Assembly (NCBI GenBank): GCA_900320565.1
Contig: ONSR01000012.1
Location: 1 to 49,540 of the forward strand
Direction: 5' to 3'
Origin: an uncultured Prevotellaceae bacterium
Lineage (GTDB): Bacteria > Bacteroidota > Bacteroidia > Bacteroidales > Bacteroidaceae
Length of the DNA: 49,540 bases
The position numbers were made by a program, and so were the translations under genes. The number at the start of each line of letters is the position of its first letter. Within the stretch, counting starts at the first letter, position 1. The notes below the pieces were generated by a model that saw only the letters and a program-made list of their open reading frames with translations, was not told the origin of the DNA and ran no database searches. Shown here one piece after another: positions 8,323-16,208 of the stretch.

Positions 8323-9240
8323 TTAAGCCCTTCCCTTAAAGGGAGGATTTTGGAGAGGCTCTTTCGGCTCTACATGCACGACGACATGGGTCTCCTCGCC
8401 GTATTGTTTGCGCAGCCGGTCCTCCACTTCCGACGCGCGGTCGTGAGCCACGAGGAGCGGGAGATTGCCGTCCATAAGGATGTGAAGTTCGATAGCATAA
8501 TGGTTGCCAATGCGACGAGTCTTCAGGTCGTGAGGCTCCTCGACGCCCTCCACCGAACTGGCCAGCTGCAAGATTTCCTGCTCCACCTCGTCCGGAAGGG
8601 ACTGCTCGGTGAGGTCTCCTATCCCACCGCGCAGCAAGTCGAGGGCAACTTTGGCAATGAAGAAGCCCACGATGACTGAGGCCAGCGGGTCGAGCACCGC
8701 CCAACGACGGCCCAGGAAGATGGCTCCGCCGATGCCGATGGCTGTGCCTATCGACGACAGAGCGTCGCTGCGATGGTGCCAGGCATTAGCCTCGAGGGCC
8801 TGCGACTCCAGCTGCTTCGACTTCACCATCGTGTAGTGGAAGACGCCTTCCTTCATTATGATGGACAACAAAGCCGCCAGAAGCGCCAGCATACCCGGGG
8901 CTTCCAACTGCCCGCCCCTCGCCCAGACGACTATCTTAACCAGCCCTCCATACACGATTCCCACGGCAACTGCAAGCAGCATAAAGCCGATAATGGTCAA
9001 CGCCAAAGTCTCGTACTTGCCGTGACCATAGTCGTGCGACTTGTCTTTGGGTTTCGAGCTGATGTGGACGAAAGCCAGCACGATGATGTCCGTCACGAAG
9101 TCCGAGAGCGAATGGACTGCGTCGGCCACCATCGCGGCACTATGCCCCACGATGCCCGCCGTGAACTTGAAGGCAAGCAGCAACACATTCACCGCCCCGC
9201 CACACAGCGTCACGCGGTAGATTTCCTTGTTTCTCTCCAT
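8323..9240 (-). CDS. Cation diffusion facilitator (CDF) efflux transporter
   Basis: A 305-residue inner-membrane protein from the start MERNKEIYRVTL. An upstream ATG at 9426 would add 62 residues that lie in a repeat array and upstream of the promoter, so it was rejected. Metal-site motifs are HSLSDFVTDI in helix 2 and HHRSDALSS in helix 5. There are six membrane helices and a C-terminal cytoplasmic domain (ELHILMDGNLPL and HVVVHVEP). Such proteins export Zn, Fe, Mn or Co in exchange for protons; the metal here is not resolved. The last nine residues (LQNPPFKGRA end) come from an inserted palindromic element. Confidence 0.92.
   Translation of the reverse strand: MERNKEIYRVTLCGGAVNVLLLAFKFTAGIVGHSAAMVADAVHSLSDFVTDIIVLAFVHISSKPKDKSHDYGHGKYETLALTIIGFMLLAVAVGIVYGGLVKIVVWARGGQLEAPGMLALLAALLSIIMKEGVFHYTMVKSKQLESQALEANAWHHRSDALSSIGTAIGIGGAIFLGRRWAVLDPLASVIVGFFIAKVALDLLRGGIGDLTEQSLPDEVEQEILQLASSVEGVEEPHDLKTRRIGNHYAIELHILMDGNLPLLVAHDRASEVEDRLRKQYGEETHVVVHVEPKEPLQNPPFKGRA
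8326..8358. repeat. Intragenic palindromic element, copy 2
   Basis: AGCCCTTCCCTTAAAGGGAGG followed by ATTTTGGAGAGG is a copy of the palindrome whose core pairs CCCTT with AAGGG. It forms the 3-prime end of the CDF transporter gene, which reads into it and gains a short QNPPFKGRA-type tail. Confidence 0.6.
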
Positions 9241-9262
9241 CGCAAAACGTACTTTCTGCCTA

Positions 9263-9270
9263 CAAATATA
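9263..9270 (-). promoter_or_regulatory. Probable promoter -7 element of the CDF gene
   Basis: The minus strand reads TATATTTG, a TAnnTTTG match 23 bp before the chosen ATG at 9240. A second match (TAAGTTTG) lies at 9283-9290. Neither has a clear -33 TTTG at the best spacing. Both support the short form of the gene. Confidence 0.45.
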
Positions 9271-9372
9271 CTGTTTTTTTCGCAAACTTATCACGTTCCG
9301 GCAGAAAAACATCCCTGACGGAGGAAATCTTTTAACATCAAGAAAAGGCTGACTCCACACCACGAATCGCCA

Positions 9373-9460
9373 AACTCGACATGCTAAGTTCATTGCATAT
9401 ACATGTATATGCAATTGCACGTACATGTATATGCAATTGCAAGTCTAATCGGGCTTCCAG
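9373..9460. repeat. 22-bp word array A1 (alternating pyrimidine-purine palindromes)
   Basis: Four 22-bp units in register start at 9373, 9395, 9417 and 9439. The two middle units carry TGCATATACATGTATATGCA (a perfect 20-bp palindrome, alternating pyrimidine-purine throughout) and a transition variant of it. The outer units are diverged. The array fills much of the 327-bp gap between the CDF gene (ends 9240) and the C1-type peptidase gene (9568). It lies just beyond that peptidase's terminator. The rest of the gap holds the CDF promoter and nothing else recognisable. Array A6 near 42.1 kb has the same core. Confidence 0.85.
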
Positions 9461-9465
9461 ACAGC

Positions 9466-9505
9466 ATAAAAAGAGCGGCACAACGCTTCGAACGATGTGC
9501 CGCTC
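9466..9505 (-). terminator. Terminator of the C1-type peptidase gene
   Basis: On the minus strand GAGCGGCACA and TGTGCCGCTC form a perfect 10-bp stem, and the stem is followed by TTTTTATG. It lies 62 bp past the stop at 9568. Confidence 0.85.
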
Positions 9506-9567
9506 CCTGTCTGAGCCTTTATTTATATACGGTATGCGAGTACCGAAGGTTGTATGTGTTGTCCTGC

Positions 9568-10785
9568 TTAGAAGCCCAACTTGGCGCGGATGTCAGCAGG
9601 AACAGCGTTCTTGTTGATGACGATGTTCATGGTCTTGTAGGCTGCATAAGCCTGGCTGACGTACCAGAAGCCCTTGAACGGGCCGCTCTCGCCCCAAGAA
9701 TTCTTCATCATGAAGTACTCTTTGCCGTACTGATCCTTGGCAATACCATAGATTTGCATGCCGTGGTCGTCAGTCGTCTCCCAGTTGTCATAAGCCTCCT
9801 GACGCATCTCAGGCGTGATTGCCTTCTCGGCATTGGCACTTACAATCTCCACTTTCTCCGCAGCTTTCTCGCCCGTCCAACGTGCCTGATCGCTGCCCAC
9901 ACCAGCCTTGAACTTGGTGTCTGGCACCATAGCCACGCTCTTGTTCTTGCCGTTGCGACGGCTGAAGCCGTCCTCGCTGACGTCGGCACCCCAAGCGAAT
10001 GTCCAGCCATTCTTAACCGATTCGTACATCACACGCATCAGGTCGTCGAGAGGCAGGTTGTAGCTACTTGCCCAGCGCCAGTTGTCTTCAATCTCCAGAA
10101 TGAAGGTGCTCCAGTAGGGATGGTGTGTGTAGCTGGTCAGGCTGACGTAGTCTTTGGGGTCGAGCTTCAGGTAATCCTTGACGAAGCTCTGTGGTGTGTA
10201 GCGCACGCCCTTGTATTCAAACTCCTCGGGACACTTGCCGAAGTAGCCGTCGAGCATGCTCTGCAGAGCGCCCTTCCAAGCCTTCGGGTAGATCTTCTTT
10301 GCGCCGCTCTTGCTGATGCTCTGCAGGTATGCAGTCATCGGGGGGAAGAGCTGGCCGAAGTTAAACAGGGAGTCGCCGTACTCGGTGATGGGATAAGGCA
10401 TCAAGCCCTCGGGAACAAGGCCGTAATGCTCCATGCAATAGATGGCATCTTCGAAGCTTCCGCCTTGGCTGAAGCTTGCGTCGCCATGCGTGCGGACGTG
10501 CTTGTCTGCACGATCTACATATGTCTTACTGATGAGGAACGACTCGCAGAGGTCGAGATCTTCCTTCAGTGCGGGGTTCTTCTTGATAGCCTCGCTCTCC
10601 AGGAATGCCAGCGAGGAATAAGCCCAGCAGGTGCCCGAGCTGTTCTGGTTCTTGATGCTTGTTACGGGATTCTCGATGATGGTGGTGAAGATGAGGCTGT
10701 CCTTGTCGGCCTTCTTCTCCTTGTCCTTTGCAACTGCAGGCATCACGAGCAATGCGGCTGCAGCCAGTGCGATGAGCTTTTTCAT
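9568..10785 (-). CDS. Secreted C1-type (bleomycin-hydrolase-like) cysteine peptidase
   Basis: A 405-residue cysteine peptidase with a signal peptide (about residues 1-19, LAAAALLVMPAVA). Catalytic landmarks are NQNSSGTCWAYSS (Cys53), TDDHGMQIYGI (His) and MMKNSWGESG (Asn). The order and spacing fit the C1B aminopeptidase C / bleomycin hydrolase group and not papain. It probably acts on peptides outside the cytoplasm. A second, equally secreted relative is encoded at 17765-19132. The gene follows the M24 aminopeptidase, separated by 52 bp of short AT-rich repeats, and a strong terminator follows it. Confidence 0.9.
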   Translation of the reverse strand: MKKLIALAAAALLVMPAVAKDKEKKADKDSLIFTTIIENPVTSIKNQNSSGTCWAYSSLAFLESEAIKKNPALKEDLDLCESFLISKTYVDRADKHVRTHGDASFSQGGSFEDAIYCMEHYGLVPEGLMPYPITEYGDSLFNFGQLFPPMTAYLQSISKSGAKKIYPKAWKGALQSMLDGYFGKCPEEFEYKGVRYTPQSFVKDYLKLDPKDYVSLTSYTHHPYWSTFILEIEDNWRWASSYNLPLDDLMRVMYESVKNGWTFAWGADVSEDGFSRRNGKNKSVAMVPDTKFKAGVGSDQARWTGEKAAEKVEIVSANAEKAITPEMRQEAYDNWETTDDHGMQIYGIAKDQYGKEYFMMKNSWGESGPFKGFWYVSQAYAAYKTMNIVINKNAVPADIRAKLGF

Positions 10786-10837
10786 TTTATTATTTTTGAA
10801 TTTTATGATTTTGAATTTTGAATTTAATTATTTTGAA
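10786..10837. repeat. Short AT-rich tandem repeats before a start codon
   Basis: The gap holds several ATTTTGA words in a 7-bp rhythm (GATTTTGAATTTTGAATTT), just upstream of the C1-type peptidase start. Equivalent but different repeats occupy six other gaps between co-directional genes. Confidence 0.7.
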
Positions 10838-12202
10838 TTAATAAGGTATCCTGTCCTTGCCGAGGAATCTGCAACCGTCCTTCGTGATGAGGATATCGTC
10901 TTCTATGCGGATGCCGCCAAAGTCCTTGTACGTTTCGAGTAGGTCGAAGTTAAGGAACTCCGCGCAATGTCCTGTCGAGCGCCAGTCGTCGATGAGTGCC
11001 GGAATGAAGTAGATGCCCGGTTCATCCGTCATGACAAAGCCTTCCTGAAGGCGTCTGCCACATCGCAAGCAATTGGTTCCGAACTGTTCCAGGTTGGGTC
11101 GCACCTCGTCGTCGAAGCCTACATAGGTCTGTCCGAGGCCTTCCATGTCGTGAACATCCATGCCCATCATGTGTCCGAGACCGTGAGGCATGAACATCGC
11201 ATGAGCCCCAGCACGGACGGCTGCCTCGGTGTCTCCCTTCATCAGGCCAAGTTCTTTGAGTCTCTCGGTCATGAGTCGGCACACACCAAAGTGCACGTCC
11301 CACCACTTCACGTCAGGTGCGGCAAGCGTCAGGGCGTAGTCGTGACACTCTTTCACGATGTCGTAAATCTCCTTCTGGCGTTGCGTGAAGGTTCCGCTGA
11401 TGGGCGTCGTGCGGGTATTATCGCTGCAATAGTTCTCGTTGGTCTCAGCTCCAGCATCGCAGAGAAGCAGTCGTCCTGCCTCGAGAGGGCGAGGGCTTGG
11501 GTAGCCGTGCATAATCTCGCCATGCATCGTGACGATGCTCGGGAAGCTGACCATGCAGCCATGACTGCTCGCAATGCCGCTGATAACGCCTGCTATCTCC
11601 TGTTCCGTCACACCTTCTCGGCACATCTTCATGGCCGTGGTGTGCATCTCGTAACCGATGGCACAAGCGCGTTCTATCTCTTCTATCTCGCCCTGACTCT
11701 TCACGGCACGCTGGTCGATGACCGCTTTGATGAGTTCCACGCTGGCAGCCTCCCTTTGCTGAGAGGGATGGATGCCCAGCATGTCCATGAGCTGAATCAT
11801 GTGGTCGTGACGATACGGCGGCAGGAAATGGATGCGCTGACCGCTGGCCTTTGCCTTCTTTATGAAGTCCGAAAGGCCCTTCATCGGCAAAGTCTTGGCC
11901 ACGCCACACTCGGCAGCCATGTCGGCAACGCTATCTACAGAGCCAAACCAAACAATGTCGTCGATGTCGATATCATCGCCAACGAGGTACTCTTGGTTGT
12001 TGTCAACATCGATGATGCCAGCCAAACCTTCACGATGCTGGCCATAGAAATAGAGGAAAGAGCTGTCCTGACGGAAGCGATAGACGTTGCTGGGATAGTT
12101 GGCCGGCGAGTCATTGTTGCCCATCAGCAGTATGATGCCAGAGCCTATCCTTTGTTTGAGCAGCCTGCGCCGCTCGATGTAAGTACTTTTATCGAATAAC
12201 AC
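10838..12202 (-). CDS. Xaa-Pro aminopeptidase (M24B family)
   Basis: A 454-residue enzyme that removes an N-terminal residue preceding proline. The N-terminal creatinase-like domain spans about 1-170. The catalytic pita-bread domain carries the two-metal ligands: LLCDAGAETN and YCSDNTRT (Asp residues), HGLGHMMGMDVHD (His), TDEPGIYFIP (Glu) and GGIRIEDDIL (Glu). There is no signal peptide, so it should be cytoplasmic, and length and motif order are normal for PepP-type enzymes. It lies between the GH5 mannanase and C1-type peptidase genes on the same strand, which would fit a peptide-use role alongside the M28 and C1 enzymes. Confidence 0.94.
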   Translation of the reverse strand: MLFDKSTYIERRRLLKQRIGSGIILLMGNNDSPANYPSNVYRFRQDSSFLYFYGQHREGLAGIIDVDNNQEYLVGDDIDIDDIVWFGSVDSVADMAAECGVAKTLPMKGLSDFIKKAKASGQRIHFLPPYRHDHMIQLMDMLGIHPSQQREAASVELIKAVIDQRAVKSQGEIEEIERACAIGYEMHTTAMKMCREGVTEQEIAGVISGIASSHGCMVSFPSIVTMHGEIMHGYPSPRPLEAGRLLLCDAGAETNENYCSDNTRTTPISGTFTQRQKEIYDIVKECHDYALTLAAPDVKWWDVHFGVCRLMTERLKELGLMKGDTEAAVRAGAHAMFMPHGLGHMMGMDVHDMEGLGQTYVGFDDEVRPNLEQFGTNCLRCGRRLQEGFVMTDEPGIYFIPALIDDWRSTGHCAEFLNFDLLETYKDFGGIRIEDDILITKDGCRFLGKDRIPY

Positions 12203-12249
12203 CTTTGTAAATTTACTATTTGACGATTTACTATTTACTATTTAACAAC
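12203..12249. repeat. Short tandem repeats before the aminopeptidase start
   Basis: Words of the type TTTACTA recur in a 7-bp rhythm (GATTTACTATTTACTATTTA) in the 47-bp gap between the GH5 mannanase stop and the M24 gene start. Confidence 0.7.
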
Positions 12250-13572
12250 TCATTTGCCAAGCTTTTCTGCAGCCTGACGAATGACTTCGAGGGTCGTTGT
12301 GTCGCAAGCGAAGACGGCATTAAGGCCTTGTTCCTCTTGAGCAGGATCACCGACATAATCGTCCCAACGCTGCCAGCGAACATGCTTGGGCTGTGCATAA
12401 CCGCCCCATGCCCAGAAGCAGCAGCCTTGCAGCTTACCTTCGTCCATCAGGCTGAAGGCATATTCATAATAGATGTCGCGACCTTGAGTGGTCGAACCCA
12501 ACTCGATGCGATAGCCATCGCGGGGATAGCCGAACTCCTCCAAGACCATTGGCTTGTTCAAGTCCTTCACGATATTCCAGCAACGCTCCATATAGGCACG
12601 CGTCATTCGAGATGCATAAGGAACGCTGTCCACGACAGAGGTCTCGCCATTCTTTGCCAGGCCATTCACCAGCGGACCGCTTGCCGGGCCGAGCCAATGC
12701 CAGTTGTAGGGCCAGATGTGGATGCAGATGTAGTCAATCTCGGGGAAGGCATGAACCTGACGGAAGAGGTCGGGATCGTACTCGCAACCCTCGAGGCCTT
12801 CGCTTCCTGTTGTTACCAAATGGTTGCCGTCAAGGCTCTTGATGAGCTTAGCCTGTGCCTCGACCCATTCTGCAAAGCAAGCCTTCGTCACAGAGTCGCG
12901 GGCAAAAGCACGAGGCTCGTTAGCGAGTTCCCATGCCATAATGGCTGGCGATTCGCTATAAGGCTTGCCTGTAACGGTATTGGTGCGAGAGACGATATAG
13001 CGAACATGACGCTCTGCCATTGCCTTTGCGCTGTCGTTCTTGACGAATTGGCAGTGATAGTCCTGTGCGATGGTCCAGTCCGACCAGTCGGGCACAGGGC
13101 CGCATCCTGCCCATTCGAGGTAAGCGCCATAGCCCCCACTCCATTCCCAAGCATTGTTCAGAAAGAGGACTGCCGTCATCTCGCGCTTCTCGAGTTCTGC
13201 CAAGAGGTAGTCCAAGCCCTGAAGAATAGTGTCGTTATAGACGCCAGGCTCGGGCTGGAGGACTGGCACAACATGCGAAGCCACGGTGTCCGGGCCTTCG
13301 CCACCAACGAGGACACGCACATTGGTGATGCCTACTTCCTGCATGAGGTCGAGTTCCTTCTGCAGTCGTTCACGGTCGCCGCCCTGACCTTCGCTTGCCA
13401 AGACTGCACCGTACCAGAAGTTTGCACCGATGAACTTGTACTCATTGTCGCCGCGATAGAACTTGCCATCACGGGTTGTCACGAAAGTGCTGCTGTCCTG
13501 TTGACCGCCAACGCAGCAGATATTGAGCAACAACACAGCGATTGTTGCTAAAGTTAAGCAGATGCGCTTCAT
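12250..13572 (-). CDS. GH5 mannanase-type lipoprotein
   Basis: A 440-residue protein with a lipoprotein-like signal (LLLNICC, Cys19 or Cys20). The fold is a GH5 (beta/alpha)8 barrel of the subfamily 7 mannanase type, with GANFWYGA near the start. The acid/base Glu is in MAWELANEPRAF, IHIWPYNW follows, and the nucleophile Glu is in MVLEEFGYPR. Related enzymes cleave internal beta-1,4-mannosidic bonds or release mannose from manno-oligosaccharides; exact specificity is inferred. An AraC regulator is encoded 14 bp upstream on the same strand and probably controls it. Confidence 0.88.
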   Translation of the reverse strand: MKRICLTLATIAVLLLNICCVGGQQDSSTFVTTRDGKFYRGDNEYKFIGANFWYGAVLASEGQGGDRERLQKELDLMQEVGITNVRVLVGGEGPDTVASHVVPVLQPEPGVYNDTILQGLDYLLAELEKREMTAVLFLNNAWEWSGGYGAYLEWAGCGPVPDWSDWTIAQDYHCQFVKNDSAKAMAERHVRYIVSRTNTVTGKPYSESPAIMAWELANEPRAFARDSVTKACFAEWVEAQAKLIKSLDGNHLVTTGSEGLEGCEYDPDLFRQVHAFPEIDYICIHIWPYNWHWLGPASGPLVNGLAKNGETSVVDSVPYASRMTRAYMERCWNIVKDLNKPMVLEEFGYPRDGYRIELGSTTQGRDIYYEYAFSLMDEGKLQGCCFWAWGGYAQPKHVRWQRWDDYVGDPAQEEQGLNAVFACDTTTLEVIRQAAEKLGK

Positions 13573-13586
13573 TATTATGAACTATG

Positions 13587-14465
13587 TTAGATGATGATTT
13601 TGCTCTTATGGTAGTTGTCGCGGAAGGCAGTCGGCGAACATCCCTTCTTCTTCTTGAAGATACGATTGAAGTTGCTGATGTTGTTGAAGCCGCAGCTGTA
13701 GCAAATCTCAGCAACGCTGGTATGCGTATCGACGAGCAAGCGAGCGGCATAGCCCAAGCGGATGTCGATGATGTAGTCGCTGACGGTCTTGCCTGTCCTG
13801 GTGCGGAAGAAACGAGAGAAAGCAGCTGGAGTCATTCCGGCGATGTCGGCAAGGGTCTTCAGACGTATCTCCTTCTTGAAGTTCTGGTCGATATGTTCCT
13901 CGACGGCACGAACGCGGCGGCTCTCAGGCTGGTTCTTCACGTTGGCAAACGACTTGCTGGCCAAGAGATGATAGTTGTCCTGCAGAGAGAGTTCATAGAG
14001 GATTTCGAGCAAGGAGAGCATGCGATAGAAACCGGGCTGAGCCGATGTGATGCTCGTTATCTTGCCGTACAGCTCCATGATTGCCGGCAGTTCGAAGGCA
14101 ACGCCTCGCTTCGCATTCTCGAAGAGAGCACGCAGGCTGGAGAGCTGATTCTTCTGGAGGAATTGTTCGCCAAGCAGGTCGGGAGGGAACTGAATGGTAA
14201 TCTCGTGGATGGAATGGCTTTGGCAGTCGTACTGGTCCCACATGTGTTCCAGTCCGCTTCCGACCAGCACCAGGTCATACTTACCCAGCACTTCGATGCT
14301 GTCGCCAACAATGCGACGAGCGCCATCACAATGCTCCACGAAGTTCAACTCCATCTCCTCGTGCTTGTGCAGAGGATAAGTGAACGCGTCTTTGTCACGA
14401 TCGACCATCAAGAAGCAGTCTTTCTCACCAAGAGGGGTGACCTCAGTAAATACTTTGTCTGTCAT
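13587..14465 (-). CDS. AraC-family transcription regulator
   Basis: A 292-residue regulator. The N-terminal cupin-like half (DKDAFTYPLHKHEEMELNFV) would sense a ligand. The C-terminal half holds two helix-turn-helix motifs: LKTLADIAGMTPAAFSRFFR and SVAEICYSCGFNNISNFNRI, with the classic FKKKKGCSPTAFR end. It lies upstream of the GH5 mannanase on the same strand with a 14-bp gap, so the two are likely co-transcribed. A direct repeat at 14580-14610, upstream of its promoter, has the two-turn spacing of AraC operators and suggests autoregulation. The inducer may be a manno-oligosaccharide. Confidence 0.93.
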   Translation of the reverse strand: MTDKVFTEVTPLGEKDCFLMVDRDKDAFTYPLHKHEEMELNFVEHCDGARRIVGDSIEVLGKYDLVLVGSGLEHMWDQYDCQSHSIHEITIQFPPDLLGEQFLQKNQLSSLRALFENAKRGVAFELPAIMELYGKITSITSAQPGFYRMLSLLEILYELSLQDNYHLLASKSFANVKNQPESRRVRAVEEHIDQNFKKEIRLKTLADIAGMTPAAFSRFFRTRTGKTVSDYIIDIRLGYAARLLVDTHTSVAEICYSCGFNNISNFNRIFKKKKGCSPTAFRDNYHKSKIII

Positions 14466-14518
14466 AAATTTTAATTGTAGGCTTTAAGGTTAATTGTTAG
14501 TTTTAAGTTTCGGCGGCA

Positions 14519-14526
14519 CAAAATTA
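14519..14526 (-). promoter_or_regulatory. Promoter -7 element of araC-type gene
   Basis: The minus strand reads TAATTTTG, a TAnnTTTG match about 54 bp before the ATG. A CTTG (near TTTG) lies 20 bp upstream at 14547-14550. Confidence 0.6.
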
Positions 14527-14579
14527 CACTTTTTTATCAAAACTAACAAGTTTTGAGCAATAAAATAACATTATTCGTG

Positions 14580-14610
14580 AATATATGCAATGAAACTGAT
14601 AATATATGCA
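14580..14610. promoter_or_regulatory. Candidate AraC-type operator (direct repeats)
   Basis: AATATATGCA occurs twice, at 14580-14589 and 14601-14610, start-to-start 21 bp apart (two helical turns). It lies about 55-90 bp upstream of the predicted -7 element of the regulator gene, where AraC-type activators usually bind. Confidence 0.45.
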
Positions 14611-14693
14611 GAAATAATGAATGAACAAGGCCGTCATATTTAATTTGGAAAAATTCTTTACAGAATCAGGTGGCTTAAAGTGGCGAATCGACC

Positions 14694-14847
14694 AACCTGC
14701 TACGCCGAGTCATTCAACGCCCTACGTTGCATTTGCAAACTCAACGTAGGGCGTTGACAATTCCCCTACGTTAAGTTGACCGACTTAACACGTCGAATTT
14801 TGCATGATTTGATGCTAAGTTTAACAACGAAGCCTGGTAAAGCGGCA
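14694..14847. repeat. 22-bp word array A2
   Basis: Seven 22-bp units in register start at 14694, 14716, 14738, 14760, 14782, 14804 and 14826. Most begin AAC, ATT or GAC and end in TGAC, TGCA or similar. Units 2 and 3 hold inverted cores (AACGCCCTACGTT and AACGTAGGGCGTT). Unit 4 begins ATTCCCCTACGTT and unit 5 has GACTTAACACGTCGAATT. The array occupies the middle of the 531-bp gap between the anSME-like gene (ends 14997) and the AraC promoter. I see no gene in the rest of the gap. Confidence 0.8.
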
Positions 14848-14996
14848 CTTTCTTAACATCATGTCACAAAAGTCGCTTTTGTAACTCATTGATTATCAGC
14901 AGAAATTCGATTTAAGCCATTTTCTCGCCTTTTAGGTAGCAAAGTACCAGAACGTCAAAAATAAGCCGTTAGAAACGATGACTTGGGAAAGAATCT

Positions 14997-16208
14997 TTAC
15001 AAATTTGTCCGCATTACACCACTTGCGGGACGACCTGCAAGAAGTTCATTTCGCATGTAATCCATGTAGGGCGCTACATGATGGAAGAAGATTTGATAGC
15101 CCGCACAAAGGTAATTGAGACCCGGCTCGCCATCGGCTGTCTTTTGGAAACGCAAGCGAGGACACTCTCCATGACAAGCCTTAAGCCACTGGCATTCACG
15201 ACATTGGCGGGGAAGCGCTTCTTTCTTCAAGCGACTGAAGCGATTCTGCTTAGTCCCATAAAGCATCTGCGGCAAGCCGTGTGTGCGGATATTGCCTAAC
15301 TTGTATTGCGGGAAGACGAAGTGGTCGCACGAATACACATCGCCATTATGCTCCATGACCGCTGCATGACCACATTCCTCGGCATAGACACAAACACCAG
15401 GCTCCACTCCCATCCAACCGGCAAGGGTGGCGTCGAAGAGTTGCACAAAGACCTCGCCCACATCCCGCTTCACCCATTCATCGAAGATGGCACACATGAA
15501 CCGCCCCCACTCTTCTGGCCGAATGCTGAAGGGTGCTACAGGGCAATCCTCGTCGAAGAGCTGGGCCAGATGCCGGCCATCGCTGTGCTCCTTGATGCGC
15601 TCCACGACAGGACTGATTTGCAGGAACTTGCACTTGAGCTCGTCGCGGAAGAACTTGTAGAAGGCAAGCGGGTCCTGGGCGTTATGATGATTGGCAGTCG
15701 CCATCGCATTCCACTCTACACCATAATCGTTAAGCATCTTGATACCATCCATCACCTTCTGCCAAGTGCCCTGACCCTGAACGTCGAGCCGATAAGCATC
15801 GTGCTGCTCTTTGGTTCCGTCAATACTGATACCCACAAGCCAACCCTCGTCGTGAAGGAACTGACACCACTCTGGCGTGAGCAGAGTGCCGTTGGTCTGG
15901 ATGCTGTTGCTGATGCGCTTGCCTCGGCCATAATAGCGCTGCAGTCGGACTGCCTGCTGATAGAAGCTGAGAGGCCTCAGCATGGGTTCGCCGCCATGCC
16001 AAGTGAAAAGCACATCCGGCATCTGCTGAACACTAATATAGTCGCGGATGTATTGTTCGAGGAGCTTGTCCGTCATGCCAGCCTGTTGCCTTTCAGAGAG
16101 GTGTTGCTTCTCCAAGTAATAGCAATACTCGCACCGAAGATTACACTTCGGCCCTGCTGGCTTGGCCATGACATAAAGCGGACGGGCAAAAGGATAGGCA
16201 GTACTCAT
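14997..16208 (-). CDS. anSME-like radical SAM/SPASM enzyme (putative sulfatase maturase)
   Basis: A 403-residue protein from the start at 16208, which overlaps the stop of the upstream permease gene as ATGA; an upstream start at 16301 is less likely. The radical-SAM cluster motif is KCNLRCEYCYY (Cys22, Cys26, Cys29). The C-terminal SPASM region has cysteines in CVYAEECGHAAV, YSCDHFVFP, CRECQWLKACHGECPRL and LCAGY, which would bind two auxiliary 4Fe-4S clusters. Family members oxidise a Cys or Ser of sulfatases to formylglycine. No sulfatase gene is in the window, so the partner lies elsewhere or the substrate differs. Confidence 0.87.
   Translation of the reverse strand: MSTAYPFARPLYVMAKPAGPKCNLRCEYCYYLEKQHLSERQQAGMTDKLLEQYIRDYISVQQMPDVLFTWHGGEPMLRPLSFYQQAVRLQRYYGRGKRISNSIQTNGTLLTPEWCQFLHDEGWLVGISIDGTKEQHDAYRLDVQGQGTWQKVMDGIKMLNDYGVEWNAMATANHHNAQDPLAFYKFFRDELKCKFLQISPVVERIKEHSDGRHLAQLFDEDCPVAPFSIRPEEWGRFMCAIFDEWVKRDVGEVFVQLFDATLAGWMGVEPGVCVYAEECGHAAVMEHNGDVYSCDHFVFPQYKLGNIRTHGLPQMLYGTKQNRFSRLKKEALPRQCRECQWLKACHGECPRLRFQKTADGEPGLNYLCAGYQIFFHHVAPYMDYMRNELLAGRPASGVMRTNL

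Noticed and set aside
9403-9426. Possible start codons for proteins beginning in the alternating-palindrome array (both strands)
   Set aside because: The short peptides (LHVHVYAIA type) are translations of the repeat. The CDF gene has a better start at 9240 with promoter elements between.
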